A stretch of 19,089 nt of DNA from the NCBI GenBank assembly GCA_900542245.1, contig UQMQ01000035.1, positions 1 through 19,089 of the forward strand. The letters run 5' to 3'. Each line of letters begins with the position of its first letter. Positions within the stretch are counted from its first letter, which is position 1. Below are positions 7,452 to 14,398 of the stretch, one piece after another. Below the pieces are notes generated by a model. It did no database searches. It was given only the letters and a program-made list of their open reading frames with translations, and was not told the origin of the DNA. A program made the translations under genes and the position numbers. This DNA comes from an uncultured Eubacteriales bacterium. Its GTDB lineage: Bacteria; Bacillota; Clostridia; Peptostreptococcales; Anaerovoracaceae.

Positions 7452-9299
7452 TCAGTGCAGGGCCTGTATGGCGTTGTCGACCCGCTCGAGCAGCTCACCC
7501 GCCTCCAGCCCGCCCTCCACATTGATGCGGCGGAGCCGGTAGAGCGATTGCGGTGAACCCTTGAGCAGCTGATTTGCGCCGTAGTCGATCGTCACCGTGG
7601 CTCGCGCGCCCAACTCATGCAGCACGATCTCCGACAGTTCGGAATAAAAGCCGTAGGGATAGGTATATACGGGCAGTGGCTCGTTCACCACATCGGAGAG
7701 CTGCTGCTGCGCCATGGTGTAATCCTGAGCCAGAGCAGCGGCGTAGTCCTCGGGGCGCTCGCCGCTCATCTGCAGCGCGCCCTCGCGGCAGTTTTCTCCA
7801 TCAAGCGAAGCGACCTGATGCATATCATAGCTGTGCGTCGTAAGCGTAAGGACCCCACGCTCTACCCAGGGCTGCGCCGCCGCAAGTGCGAAGTGCGGAG
7901 TGATCTGTTCGATAGTATCCTTATAGGTCGTGTGGCCGACAGAAACGCCGATCACGGCGATATTGGCGGAAAAACCGTATTCCGCAAGAAGCGGCGCCGC
8001 CAGATCAAGATTGTCCTGATACCCGTCGTCAATGCTGATGAGCACGGCCTTTTCCGGCAGAGCCGCGCCGCCATATACAAAGTCGAGCAGGTCCTGATAG
8101 CCGACGGACGTATACCCGGCGCAGCGCAGCGCGCGCAGTTGGTCTTCAAAATCGGAGAGGAGAACGCGCGTGCCGTCCGCCTCCGCTTCGTTCTCAGTGA
8201 AGGAATGATACATGAGGATCGCAACATCCGCCGAGAGGACTGCCGGGTCTGTGTGCTCGTCGTAGGCCGCTGCAACTACAGCGGCGGCATTTTCTGCTGT
8301 TGTCAGCGTGCCGAAGCCCTCCGGCACATAGACGGACGTATCGCCGAAAAGCGCTGCCAGCACCATATCGCCGACGTTATTGCGGAAGTGGACCTCATCG
8401 TAGAAATAGCGCAGATCGGCGTTGATGCCGCCCCTGCCCCAAAAACAGTAAAAGTCCGTGAATTCCGCCACGCGCGCGGCCAGTTCTGTCACTCCCTCGC
8501 GGGGATATGCGGCCAACTCCGCATCCGAAACGGGAACGCCCACCAGCGTAAAGGATACGCCGTTGTCCAGACAGAGCTGCCGGATCTCGTATATCGCCGC
8601 GACAGCCTCGTCGATATGCTCCATCGTGCAGGGGGCTACATAGCCGCTCAGCCCCTCGTAAGCAAGGTAGCTCACCATGTCATTGATGGGCGAAGCGTCG
8701 CGCTGGATCTTATTGTAGCAGCCGGTCTCGGGAATATAAACGCAGGAGGCGTCCGGCAGGATGCCTGAGCGCGCGCGGCTGATGAGCTTGTCCCAGCTGT
8801 AGCTTAAATTAGCGAAGAGATAGCGGCCATAGAACGGGAGTGCCGCATTGCCGCTGGCTTTGCTGTGCATGCAGGTCTTCAGGTCCGACTGCGAACCGTT
8901 GTCGTAGTAGTTGGCGCACTCGGGATCGAATGTCAGAATGATGTTCTTGACGTCATAATGCTCGATCAGGTAGTGCGCAAGCTGTGCCTCGTCCTTCAGA
9001 TCACCGCCGTACCATGTCATGTTATAATAGCGGTCTCCTGTGTAGGCATTCAGCGTGTCCACGCTGAGCGATGAGGCCTTCGAGCTGCCGATCACATAGG
9101 AGTCGTAATCCTGATGGTGCTGCTCAAGCCACGCGATTTTCGCCACACGGGGATTCTGCGTCATGTCGTAGGCATACCACTGCATCAGGCGATCGCCGAA
9201 AACGCCGAAGGGATCGACAGCGGCGTTGAACAGCGCCAGCAGCGCAGCGAAACCCAGCAGTGAGGCGAAAAATACCAGAATCCATTTTTTGACTGACAT
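7452..9299 (-). CDS. Membrane-anchored SGNH-like (AlgJ/DltD type) and NodB polysaccharide deacetylase fusion
   Basis: A 615-residue protein with two enzyme domains outside the cell. Residues 6-26 are a single hydrophobic anchor. Residues about 60-325 look like the SGNH/AlgX-AlgJ-DltD fold: IGSSKAS (70-76) is the nucleophile block and FYDEVHF (299-305) holds the Asp301/His304 pair. Residues about 358-615 are a NodB-type carbohydrate esterase: ILMYHSF (361-367), SIDDGYQDN (422-430) with the catalytic and metal Asp pair, THSYDMH (488-494) with metal histidines, and YTYPYGF (545-551). Such domains remove N- or O-acetyl groups from polysaccharides. The first domain usually works with an MBOAT such as the one encoded 23 bases upstream. 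AAGGAG before the ATG at 9299 sets the start. The fusion suggests coupled deacetylation and acylation of one glycan. Confidence 0.87.
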   Translation of the reverse strand: MSVKKWILVFFASLLGFAALLALFNAAVDPFGVFGDRLMQWYAYDMTQNPRVAKIAWLEQHHQDYDSYVIGSSKASSLSVDTLNAYTGDRYYNMTWYGGDLKDEAQLAHYLIEHYDVKNIILTFDPECANYYDNGSQSDLKTCMHSKASGNAALPFYGRYLFANLSYSWDKLISRARSGILPDASCVYIPETGCYNKIQRDASPINDMVSYLAYEGLSGYVAPCTMEHIDEAVAAIYEIRQLCLDNGVSFTLVGVPVSDAELAAYPREGVTELAARVAEFTDFYCFWGRGGINADLRYFYDEVHFRNNVGDMVLAALFGDTSVYVPEGFGTLTTAENAAAVVAAAYDEHTDPAVLSADVAILMYHSFTENEAEADGTRVLLSDFEDQLRALRCAGYTSVGYQDLLDFVYGGAALPEKAVLISIDDGYQDNLDLAAPLLAEYGFSANIAVIGVSVGHTTYKDTIEQITPHFALAAAQPWVERGVLTLTTHSYDMHQVASLDGENCREGALQMSGERPEDYAAALAQDYTMAQQQLSDVVNEPLPVYTYPYGFYSELSEIVLHELGARATVTIDYGANQLLKGSPQSLYRLRRINVEGGLEAGELLERVDNAIQALH

Positions 9300-9322
9300 G
9301 ATATGCTCCTTGCGGCGATGCA

Positions 9323-10747
9323 TCAGAAATTAAAGTACAGGAAAGAGGACACCTTGCTCATATTCAGCAGCGAGACGGCCATCAGAAAGCCGCACCACAC
9401 GCCGTCACGCAGCGTGAAGCGCTCCTTTTCCGCCAGCGCGTTGCTGTTAGGGCAGCAAAAGGTGATGACGGCAGAGACCGCCAGTGTGAGGCACAGCATC
9501 AGGTTGCCGCGTGCGAACGTCAACGCGCTTTCCAGCAGCGCTGCCGGTGCGGACCACGATGCAAGGGAGAACATCCGGCGGTAAATGAGGCCCGCCTGCG
9601 TTAGGCCCGTGCAGTCGAACAGTACGCGGATCAAAACGGAGACGAAAAATGTCATTGCCACGGCGAGCGCGGCGGGCAGCGGCTTGCGCATCTTGAGCGC
9701 ACGGTAGTTGCTGATGCAGACAAGCACCCCGTTGACAAGGCCCCAGGCGATAAAGTGCCAACCGGCGCCGTGCCACACACCGGAGACGGCGAAGGTCAGC
9801 ATCACGGCGAAGAACAGCTTCCACAGTCCATCGCCGAAGTGAAAAACATTGTCGAAGACGTATTCATTGAAAAAGCGGGAAATGGTGATGTTCCACCGCC
9901 GCCAGAACGAGGCGAAGTCCCGCGCCTTATAGGGGGAATCAAAGTTGATGGGCAGATGCACACCGAAGAACGCACCCAAACCCCGCGCCATATCGATATA
10001 GCCGGAAAAGTCAAAATAATAGGCGAACGTGTAGCACAGCACGCCCATCCAGGCTTCCACCGTGGTTGCCGTGGCCACATCGCCTGCATAAAAGACGGAG
10101 GCATAGTCGATCATGGGGTTGGCGAGCAGGATCTTCTTTGCGCAGCCCACGGAAAAGAGAAGGATACCGCGGCAGATATCCGCAGAGGAAAAGCTGCGCA
10201 AAGCATCTCCTTTGATCTGCGGGACCAGCTCGTCCTCCTTTACCACGGGGCCGACGATCAGCTGCGGGAAAAAGCTGATGAACAGCGCGTAATCCAGAAA
10301 CGAGACCAATTCCGCCTCCCCACGGTAAAATGTGACGGTATACATGAGGATCTGGAAGGTAAAAAAGGAAATGCCGATGGGCAGGATCGTGGAAAGCAGC
10401 GGCAGGTCTGTTTTGAAGAGGAAGTTGATATTTTCTAGCAGAAAATTGGTGTATTTGAAGTATACCAGAAGCCCGATGTTCCATACCACCGCCGCAAGCA
10501 GCAGCAGGCGGCGCAGCATCGGCTTTCCATCCGCTCTGCCGATTGCCGCTGCGATCAGGTAGTTGAGCACGATGGAGCCGGTAAATGTCAGGATATATTC
10601 CGGCTGGCCGAGTCCGTAGAACACCAGTGAGGCCAGCACCAGAAATCCTTTTGCAGCCGTGATCCGTCCGCTGCGGCGCAGCAGGTGGTATCCCAGCAGC
10701 ACGGCGGGCAGAAAGAGAAAAATGAATCGGTAGGAGGAAAAGATCAT
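9323..10747 (-). CDS. MBOAT family O-acyltransferase (AlgI/DltB type)
   Basis: A 474-residue polytopic membrane protein beginning MIFSSYRFIFLFLPAV, the standard AlgI opening. FDFSGYIDMARGLG (245-258), INFDSPYKARDFASFWRRW (267-285) and SGVWHGAGWHFIAWG (322-336) are the family landmarks; His326 in WHGA is the invariant MBOAT histidine. At the second conserved spot, normally RWH, the sequence has Asn286 (RRWNITIS). MBOATs of this class move an acyl group from a cytoplasmic donor (acetyl-CoA for AlgI, acyl-carrier protein for DltB) to an extracellular acceptor. The ACP gene two positions downstream favours the DltB-like route. The start at 10747 is set by homology; no strong Shine-Dalgarno is seen, and the open frame continues upstream only by running antisense through the PPTase gene. 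It leads the operon MBOAT, SGNH-deacetylase, ACP, FkbH. Confidence 0.9.
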   Translation of the reverse strand: MIFSSYRFIFLFLPAVLLGYHLLRRSGRITAAKGFLVLASLVFYGLGQPEYILTFTGSIVLNYLIAAAIGRADGKPMLRRLLLLAAVVWNIGLLVYFKYTNFLLENINFLFKTDLPLLSTILPIGISFFTFQILMYTVTFYRGEAELVSFLDYALFISFFPQLIVGPVVKEDELVPQIKGDALRSFSSADICRGILLFSVGCAKKILLANPMIDYASVFYAGDVATATTVEAWMGVLCYTFAYYFDFSGYIDMARGLGAFFGVHLPINFDSPYKARDFASFWRRWNITISRFFNEYVFDNVFHFGDGLWKLFFAVMLTFAVSGVWHGAGWHFIAWGLVNGVLVCISNYRALKMRKPLPAALAVAMTFFVSVLIRVLFDCTGLTQAGLIYRRMFSLASWSAPAALLESALTFARGNLMLCLTLAVSAVITFCCPNSNALAEKERFTLRDGVWCGFLMAVSLLNMSKVSSFLYFNF

Positions 10748-10769
10748 AATGAAGAGACCATGCTTTCTA

Positions 10770-10797
10770 TTTACAATTCCATTACTTGTGGTATGAT
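10770..10797 (+). promoter_or_regulatory. Sigma-A-type promoter for the PPTase gene
   Basis: TTTACA (10770-10775), 16-base spacer, TATGAT (10792-10797). Transcription would begin near 10804, just before GGAGGGGAGG (10805-10814) and the ATG at 10823. The promoter lies in the 75-base divergent gap shared with the MBOAT operon, so one regulator could control both sides. I did not find an equally good promoter for the - strand. Confidence 0.65.
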
Positions 10798-10822
10798 GAC
10801 AGCCGGAGGGGAGGTCTGCCAA

Positions 10823-11395
10823 ATGACAGTATACTGGTGCGATATCACGCGGCAGCTTGCCGAGCCTGAAGGGTTCCTCCGCTGGTGCGGCGGCCGCCGC
10901 ATCATGCCGGAGACCTATCTGTGCCTTGCCGATGCGGTGCGGCACTTTGCGGGAGAGGAGCTTCAGCGCCTTGCGCGGCAGGATGGCACACCGTACACGA
11001 GTGTCAGCCATTCCGGTGCGCTGGTCCTCTGTGCCTGCGCGGACCATCCGGTCGGCATTGATGCGGAAGAGCTTGCGCCCGTCCCGTCTATACCGCCCCG
11101 CTTCTTCACCACCGCAGAGACGGTATGGATGCGCACTCAGCGCGATCCCGTGCGCGCCTTCTACCGCCTTTGGACGCGGAAAGAAAGCCTTATCAAGGTG
11201 GATCGGTCCGTCCTCTCGGACATGCTGGTCCTTCCTGAGCTTGTGGAAAACGGTGTGCTCCGTACCCGCGTCGGCGCGCTGACACTGAGCGAGCCTGCGA
11301 TCCTGCCGGAGCGATTCTGTGTCAGCCTGTGCTGTGAAGGCAGCGGGAACGCAGAACTCATCCATATTCCGGCGGAAACGCTTTTTGCGCACTGA
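10823..11395 (+). CDS. Sfp-type 4'-phosphopantetheinyl transferase
   Basis: A 190-residue protein, slightly short for the Sfp class. SVSHSG (60-65) matches the CoA-contact motif, VGIDAEEL (77-84) holds the Mg-binding GIDxE, and FYRLWTRKESLIK (113-125) is the W-x-x-KE-x-x-x-K signature. It would transfer phosphopantetheine from CoA to the serine of an acyl carrier protein, making it active; the dedicated ACP at 7131-7391 is the obvious partner. The start at 10823 follows GGAGGGGAGG by 8 bases and fits the promoter at 10770-10797; in-frame ATGs further up lie before or inside the promoter. It is divergent from the MBOAT operon and is the last gene of the GC-rich half. Confidence 0.9.
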   Translation: MTVYWCDITRQLAEPEGFLRWCGGRRIMPETYLCLADAVRHFAGEELQRLARQDGTPYTSVSHSGALVLCACADHPVGIDAEELAPVPSIPPRFFTTAETVWMRTQRDPVRAFYRLWTRKESLIKVDRSVLSDMLVLPELVENGVLRTRVGALTLSEPAILPERFCVSLCCEGSGNAELIHIPAETLFAH

Positions 11396-11480
11396 ACGGC
11401 GCATCGACATAATCTAATGTATGATATCATATCAGGTATCTCATTTCAAGGCGCAAGACATATTATGTTCTCTCTCGTGT
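11396..11480. other. Composition breakpoint, probable chimeric junction
   Basis: GC-rich coding DNA stops at 11395 and AT-richer coding DNA is under way by about 11480. The next gene has no N-terminal half: its frame is open only back to 11425, where a TGA sits, and the residues before VVVPETI look unrelated to the family. A 12-base palindrome TATGATATCATA (11420-11431) lies inside. No integrase, repeat or tRNA marks the site. Confidence 0.7.
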
Positions 11481-12264
11481 TGTCGTCCCGGAGACGATCG
11501 TTGTGCACGATGGCGTTCCCAGTGATTCTACCGCCGCTGATTATTATGTTCCATACATCGACTATATCAAAAACGTTGCATGCTGTGAGATTTATTCTAC
11601 CTGGCCGGAAAGCACAATCGAGGCAAATATTCTGGCAATCATGTCCTTTACTTTAAACCGCGTATACACTGAATGGTACAGGAACAAAGGGTACAACTTT
11701 ACAATCACCTCCTCCACCGCTTACGACCACAAATGGATCTATGGCAAAACTATCTACGAAAACATCTCACGCATTGCTGACCGGCTTTACAACCGCTATC
11801 TTGCCCGTCCAAATGTCAAGCAGCCGATTCTCACACAGTATTGCGATGGAAAACGCGTGTCATGTCCAAACTGGATGACACAATGGGGATCCAAAGCACT
11901 CGGGGATGATGGTTTTTCCGCAATTGATATCATCCACTATTATTATGGGACGGATATGTATATCAATGTGGCCGAGATTGTCTCCGGAATTCCATCCTCC
12001 TATCCGGGCTATGATCTGACAATCGGAAGTTCCGGTGAACCGGTCATCACAATTCAGGAACAATTAAACCGCATCGCACAGAATTACCCTGCGATCCCGA
12101 CTGTCACGGTTGATGGCATCTTCGGTTCCGCGACCGCAGAATCCGTACGCGCCTTTCAATCAATCTTTAACCTTCCGGTAAGCGGAATTGTTGATTTTCC
12201 AACCTGGTATAAAATCTCCCAGATCTATGTGGGAGTCTCTAAAATCGGAGAAAATATACGATGA
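11425..12264 (+). pseudogene. SpoIID-like / peptidoglycan-binding domain protein, N-terminus missing
   Basis: The readable product, from about VVVPETIVVHDG (frame from 11479), is some 260 residues. The first part (YVPYIDYIKNVACCEIYSTWPESTIEANI and onward to about 11990) resembles the SpoIID/LytB amidase-enhancer pattern of a WP..A..A.R.Y motif; I recall this same text in Lachnospiraceae proteins annotated as peptidoglycan-binding. The last ~75 residues are a PG_binding_1 repeat: IGSSGEPVITIQEQL, VDGIFGSATAESVRAFQ, LPVSGIVDFPTWYKI. In complete relatives a long N-terminal region with a signal or carboxypeptidase-regulatory-like domain comes first; it is absent, and an in-frame TGA stands at 11422-11424. 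GTG at 11503 could act as a start but the encoded family sequence continues above it. Most likely the gene is intact in its own genome and cut here by the contig junction rather than truly broken. Confidence 0.75.
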
Positions 12265-12291
12265 ATTTTCTGTGTATTATAGCTGCTTTGC

Positions 12292-12320
12292 TTGCATAAA
12301 TCCCGCATAACATTTATAAT
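12292..12320 (+). promoter_or_regulatory. Sigma-A-type promoter for the phosphoribosyltransferase-like gene
   Basis: TTGCAT (12292-12297), 17-base spacer, perfect TATAAT (12315-12320). Transcription would start near 12327; AGGAGGGG (12343-12350) and the ATG at 12359 follow. The leader is short and shows no riboswitch-like folding. Confidence 0.75.
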
Positions 12321-12358
12321 ATCAATATGTCATAAAACGCACAGGAGGGGTAATATTT

Positions 12359-13003
12359 ATGGAAAACACAAATACATTTAAGGTGCAGTCTACATCCAGC
12401 AACTTAATCTCACTGAATGTAACACCCGGGCACTATGCAACATCTTCTTCCCATATCAACTACTATATTAATATGACGAACCTGAAGAGCCGTCGAAGTG
12501 AAGCACACGCTGCTGCCAAAGTGCTGGCTACACGCTACGCCGCCACAACAATCATTGATACGATAGTATGTCTGGACGGTACGAATGTGATAGGTGCTTA
12601 TCTTGCAGATGAACTTCTCAACACAGGTATCTTATCTGCAAACCTACACAATACCGCATATATCATTTCCCCGGAGCAGCACTCAGGCGGTCAGCTTATA
12701 TTCCGTGAGAATTATCTTTCAATGATCAAAGGCAAGCACGTTCTTGTATTGTTAGCAACTGCCACAACCGGAAAAACCTTACAGACCGCGCTCGAGTGTA
12801 TCGAATACTACGGCGGTGAAGTTGTTGGAGTATCTTCGATTTTCTCTGCTGCCGACGAAATCCATGGTGAGCAGATTAATACGATCTTCCGCACCGAAGA
12901 TATTCCGAATTACGAGACGCACTCTGCTGCCGACTGCCCACTTTGCAAAGCCGGCATCCCAATCAAAGGTATTATCAATAGCCATGGCTATTCTTCTCTG
13001 TAG
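12359..13003 (+). CDS. Phosphoribosyltransferase-fold protein (orotate PRTase-like)
   Basis: A 214-residue protein of the type I phosphoribosyltransferase fold. TIIDTIVCLDGTNVIGAYLADEL (residues 63-85 region) matches the substrate-side strand and helix; KGKHVLVLLATATTGKTLQTALE (124-146 region) matches the PRPP loop. In active enzymes that loop reads like VVDDVITTG with two acidic residues before TTG; here it is LLATATTG (131-138), so both acids are gone. Two cysteines in DCPLCKAG (C193, C196) could bind metal. I recall close relatives in many Lachnospiraceae with the same altered loop, annotated simply as phosphoribosyltransferase. It may be a regulatory or ligand-binding version rather than an enzyme. 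Start set by AGGAGGGG 8 bases upstream. Expressed from its own promoter and closed by a hairpin. Confidence 0.8.
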   Translation: MENTNTFKVQSTSSNLISLNVTPGHYATSSSHINYYINMTNLKSRRSEAHAAAKVLATRYAATTIIDTIVCLDGTNVIGAYLADELLNTGILSANLHNTAYIISPEQHSGGQLIFRENYLSMIKGKHVLVLLATATTGKTLQTALECIEYYGGEVVGVSSIFSAADEIHGEQINTIFRTEDIPNYETHSAADCPLCKAGIPIKGIINSHGYSSL

Positions 13004-13029
13004 GTATTTATTTTCTATCGTAAGTAATA

Positions 13030-13079
13030 AAAACTCCCCATTCAGAATATATTTATACTAATTCTGAACGGGGAGTTTT
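13030..13079 (+). terminator. Long hairpin overlapping the next gene's ribosome binding site
   Basis: AAAACTCCCC (13030-13039) pairs with GGGGAGTTTT (13070-13079), and TTCAGAAT (13041-13048) pairs with ATTCTGAA (13061-13068); only A40/C69 is unpaired inside the stem, with a 12-base loop. The stem ends in TTTT, so it can act as a terminator. The GGGGAG of the 3' arm (13070-13075) is also the only Shine-Dalgarno for the ATG at 13085, which it would hide when folded. Confidence 0.85.
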
Positions 13080-13084
13080 ATGTT

Positions 13085-13546
13085 ATGTCTTCTAAAACAA
13101 AAATCATCGTCTTAAAATCAAAAGAACTTATCTATACTGGCATATTTATCGTTCTTGGTATCCTGTTAATCCTGCTGCTCTGGTATATGTTCTCACCAAA
13201 AGAGGATGAAAAAGATACTACAGCTACAAGTGTCTCAACAGAAACATTTGCCACATACCAGCCAGGCGTCTACACGTCACAGTTAAATCTCGGTGGCACC
13301 ACACTGGAATTACAGACGACCATCGACAAACACGCTGTCACCCATATAGATGTTGTGAATACAAACGAAACTGTTACCGCCATGTATCCACTGTTGACAC
13401 CTTCTGTAGATGCTATCAATGAACAGTTACAACTCACCGGAGATCTGGACTCTGTTACATACGCAAGCGACAACCAGTATACCACGCTGCTCATATTAGA
13501 AGCTGCTCGTCAGGCAGCACAGTCTGCCCGGATTGATACAAACTAA
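13085..13546 (+). CDS. Small membrane-anchored protein, possible FMN-binding-like exterior domain
   Basis: A 153-residue protein I do not recognise by name. A basic N-terminus is followed by one membrane segment (residues about 16-36, GIFIVLGILLILLLWYM), then a charged, Ser/Thr-rich linker (38-56), then an outside domain. YQPGVYTSQLNLGGTTLELQTTI (58-80) and the following THIDVVNTNET pattern resemble the strand repeats of FMN_bind domains (PGxYTA...V.VDxGxITxV), but no flavinylation-type Ser/Thr motif is clear, so this is tentative. The only Shine-Dalgarno, GGGGAG at 13070-13075, lies in the hairpin before the gene. The stop is 4 bases from the end of the convergent hexapeptide protein gene. 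Confidence 0.65.
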   Translation: MSSKTKIIVLKSKELIYTGIFIVLGILLILLLWYMFSPKEDEKDTTATSVSTETFATYQPGVYTSQLNLGGTTLELQTTIDKHAVTHIDVVNTNETVTAMYPLLTPSVDAINEQLQLTGDLDSVTYASDNQYTTLLILEAARQAAQSARIDTN

Positions 13547-13550
13547 CTAT

Positions 13551-14246
13551 TTATGCGTGTTTCTTCACAATCACGCCACCCGTCTTATAGATGCTTTCTG
13601 CCGGTACAAATCCACGTACCGGGGAAAGCGGATAGACATTACTGTTTGACCCAATGACCGTACCCGGATTTAATACAGAATTACAGCCAACTTCTACATG
13701 ATTTCCAAGCATTGCCCCGAATTTCTTCAGACCAGTTTCCAGATCAAATGTCTCTCCTGTCTCCGGATCAATTCCTTTCACATGCACAAGCGTCTTATCA
13801 CTTTTCACATTCGATGTGATGGAACCTGCCCCCATATGAGACTTAAATCCCAGAATAGAATCACCTACATAGTTATAGTGTGGCACCTGCACATTATCGA
13901 AGATAATCACATTCTTTAACTCTGTGGAATTACCGATCACACATCCTTTTCCAACCAGCGCATTTCCTCGAACGAACGCACACTGACGCACTTCTGTCTC
14001 TGCGCCTATGATTGTCGGTCCTGCCAGATAGGCGGATGCAAATACCTTTGCTGTCTTATGTACCCACACATGTTCCGCTACCTCTGTATACTCATCTTTC
14101 GGAAGGGATTCGCCAAGCTTTACGATAAATTCTCCGATATGCGGAAGCACCTCCCACGGATAGGTGTAACTTTCCATCAAAGATTTTGCCTCCGTATGGG
14201 TAAGATCGTATAATTCCTTGATTGTCACTGCATTTACACTTTTCAT
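13551..14246 (-). CDS. Left-handed beta-helix (hexapeptide repeat) protein, GlmU C-terminal-like
   Basis: A 231-residue protein made mostly of hexapeptide turns (for example VWVHKTAKVFASAYLAG, IIGAETEVRQCAFVRG, LVGKGCVIGNSTELKN, VEVGCNSVLNPGTVIG), the trimeric beta-helix of acyl- and nucleotidyl-transferases. Annotated relatives are often called UDP-N-acetylglucosamine pyrophosphorylase-related, but no nucleotidyltransferase domain (LAAGxGTRM) is present; the first ~55 residues are a helical lead (ELYDLTHTEAKSLMESYTYPWEVL). HYNYVGDSILG and NVKSDKTLVHVKG resemble the acetyl-CoA-side loops of GlmU. It could be a sugar-nucleotide acyltransferase or a non-catalytic helper. GGAGGAT lies 7 bases before the ATG at 14246. 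Nearest neighbour on the strand is topB, 152 bases away, so it may have its own promoter. Confidence 0.82.
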   Translation of the reverse strand: MKSVNAVTIKELYDLTHTEAKSLMESYTYPWEVLPHIGEFIVKLGESLPKDEYTEVAEHVWVHKTAKVFASAYLAGPTIIGAETEVRQCAFVRGNALVGKGCVIGNSTELKNVIIFDNVQVPHYNYVGDSILGFKSHMGAGSITSNVKSDKTLVHVKGIDPETGETFDLETGLKKFGAMLGNHVEVGCNSVLNPGTVIGSNSNVYPLSPVRGFVPAESIYKTGGVIVKKHA

Positions 14247-14398
14247 TTTCCATCCTCCATCTTTCTATTGCCATATTTTTTCCTGTTATGTATACAGATT
14301 CAAACCATACACATGAAACTTATTTCATGCATATATATCATCTATTCTGCTTATCTCATACATATATGTCATCTTGTTGTGCTCTTTCTTCAACATAT
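14247..14398. other. Intergenic region with small palindromes
   Basis: AT-rich gap between topB and the hexapeptide protein gene, both on the - strand. It holds CATGAAA (14312-14318) / TTTCATG (14323-14329) with a 4-base loop and a 10-base palindrome ACATATATGT (14360-14369). Neither is followed by a T run, so neither is a clear terminator. Operator function is possible. I see no coding sequence. Confidence 0.4.

Noticed and set aside
10748..11410. 221-codon upstream extension of the MBOAT frame
   Set aside because: It runs antisense through the well-supported PPTase gene and has no homology-like character; MIFSSYRF at 10747 is the family's usual start.
11417..11656. 79-codon + strand frame starting MYDIISGISF
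   Set aside because: It spans the composition breakpoint and is out of frame with the conserved peptidoglycan-binding protein sequence.
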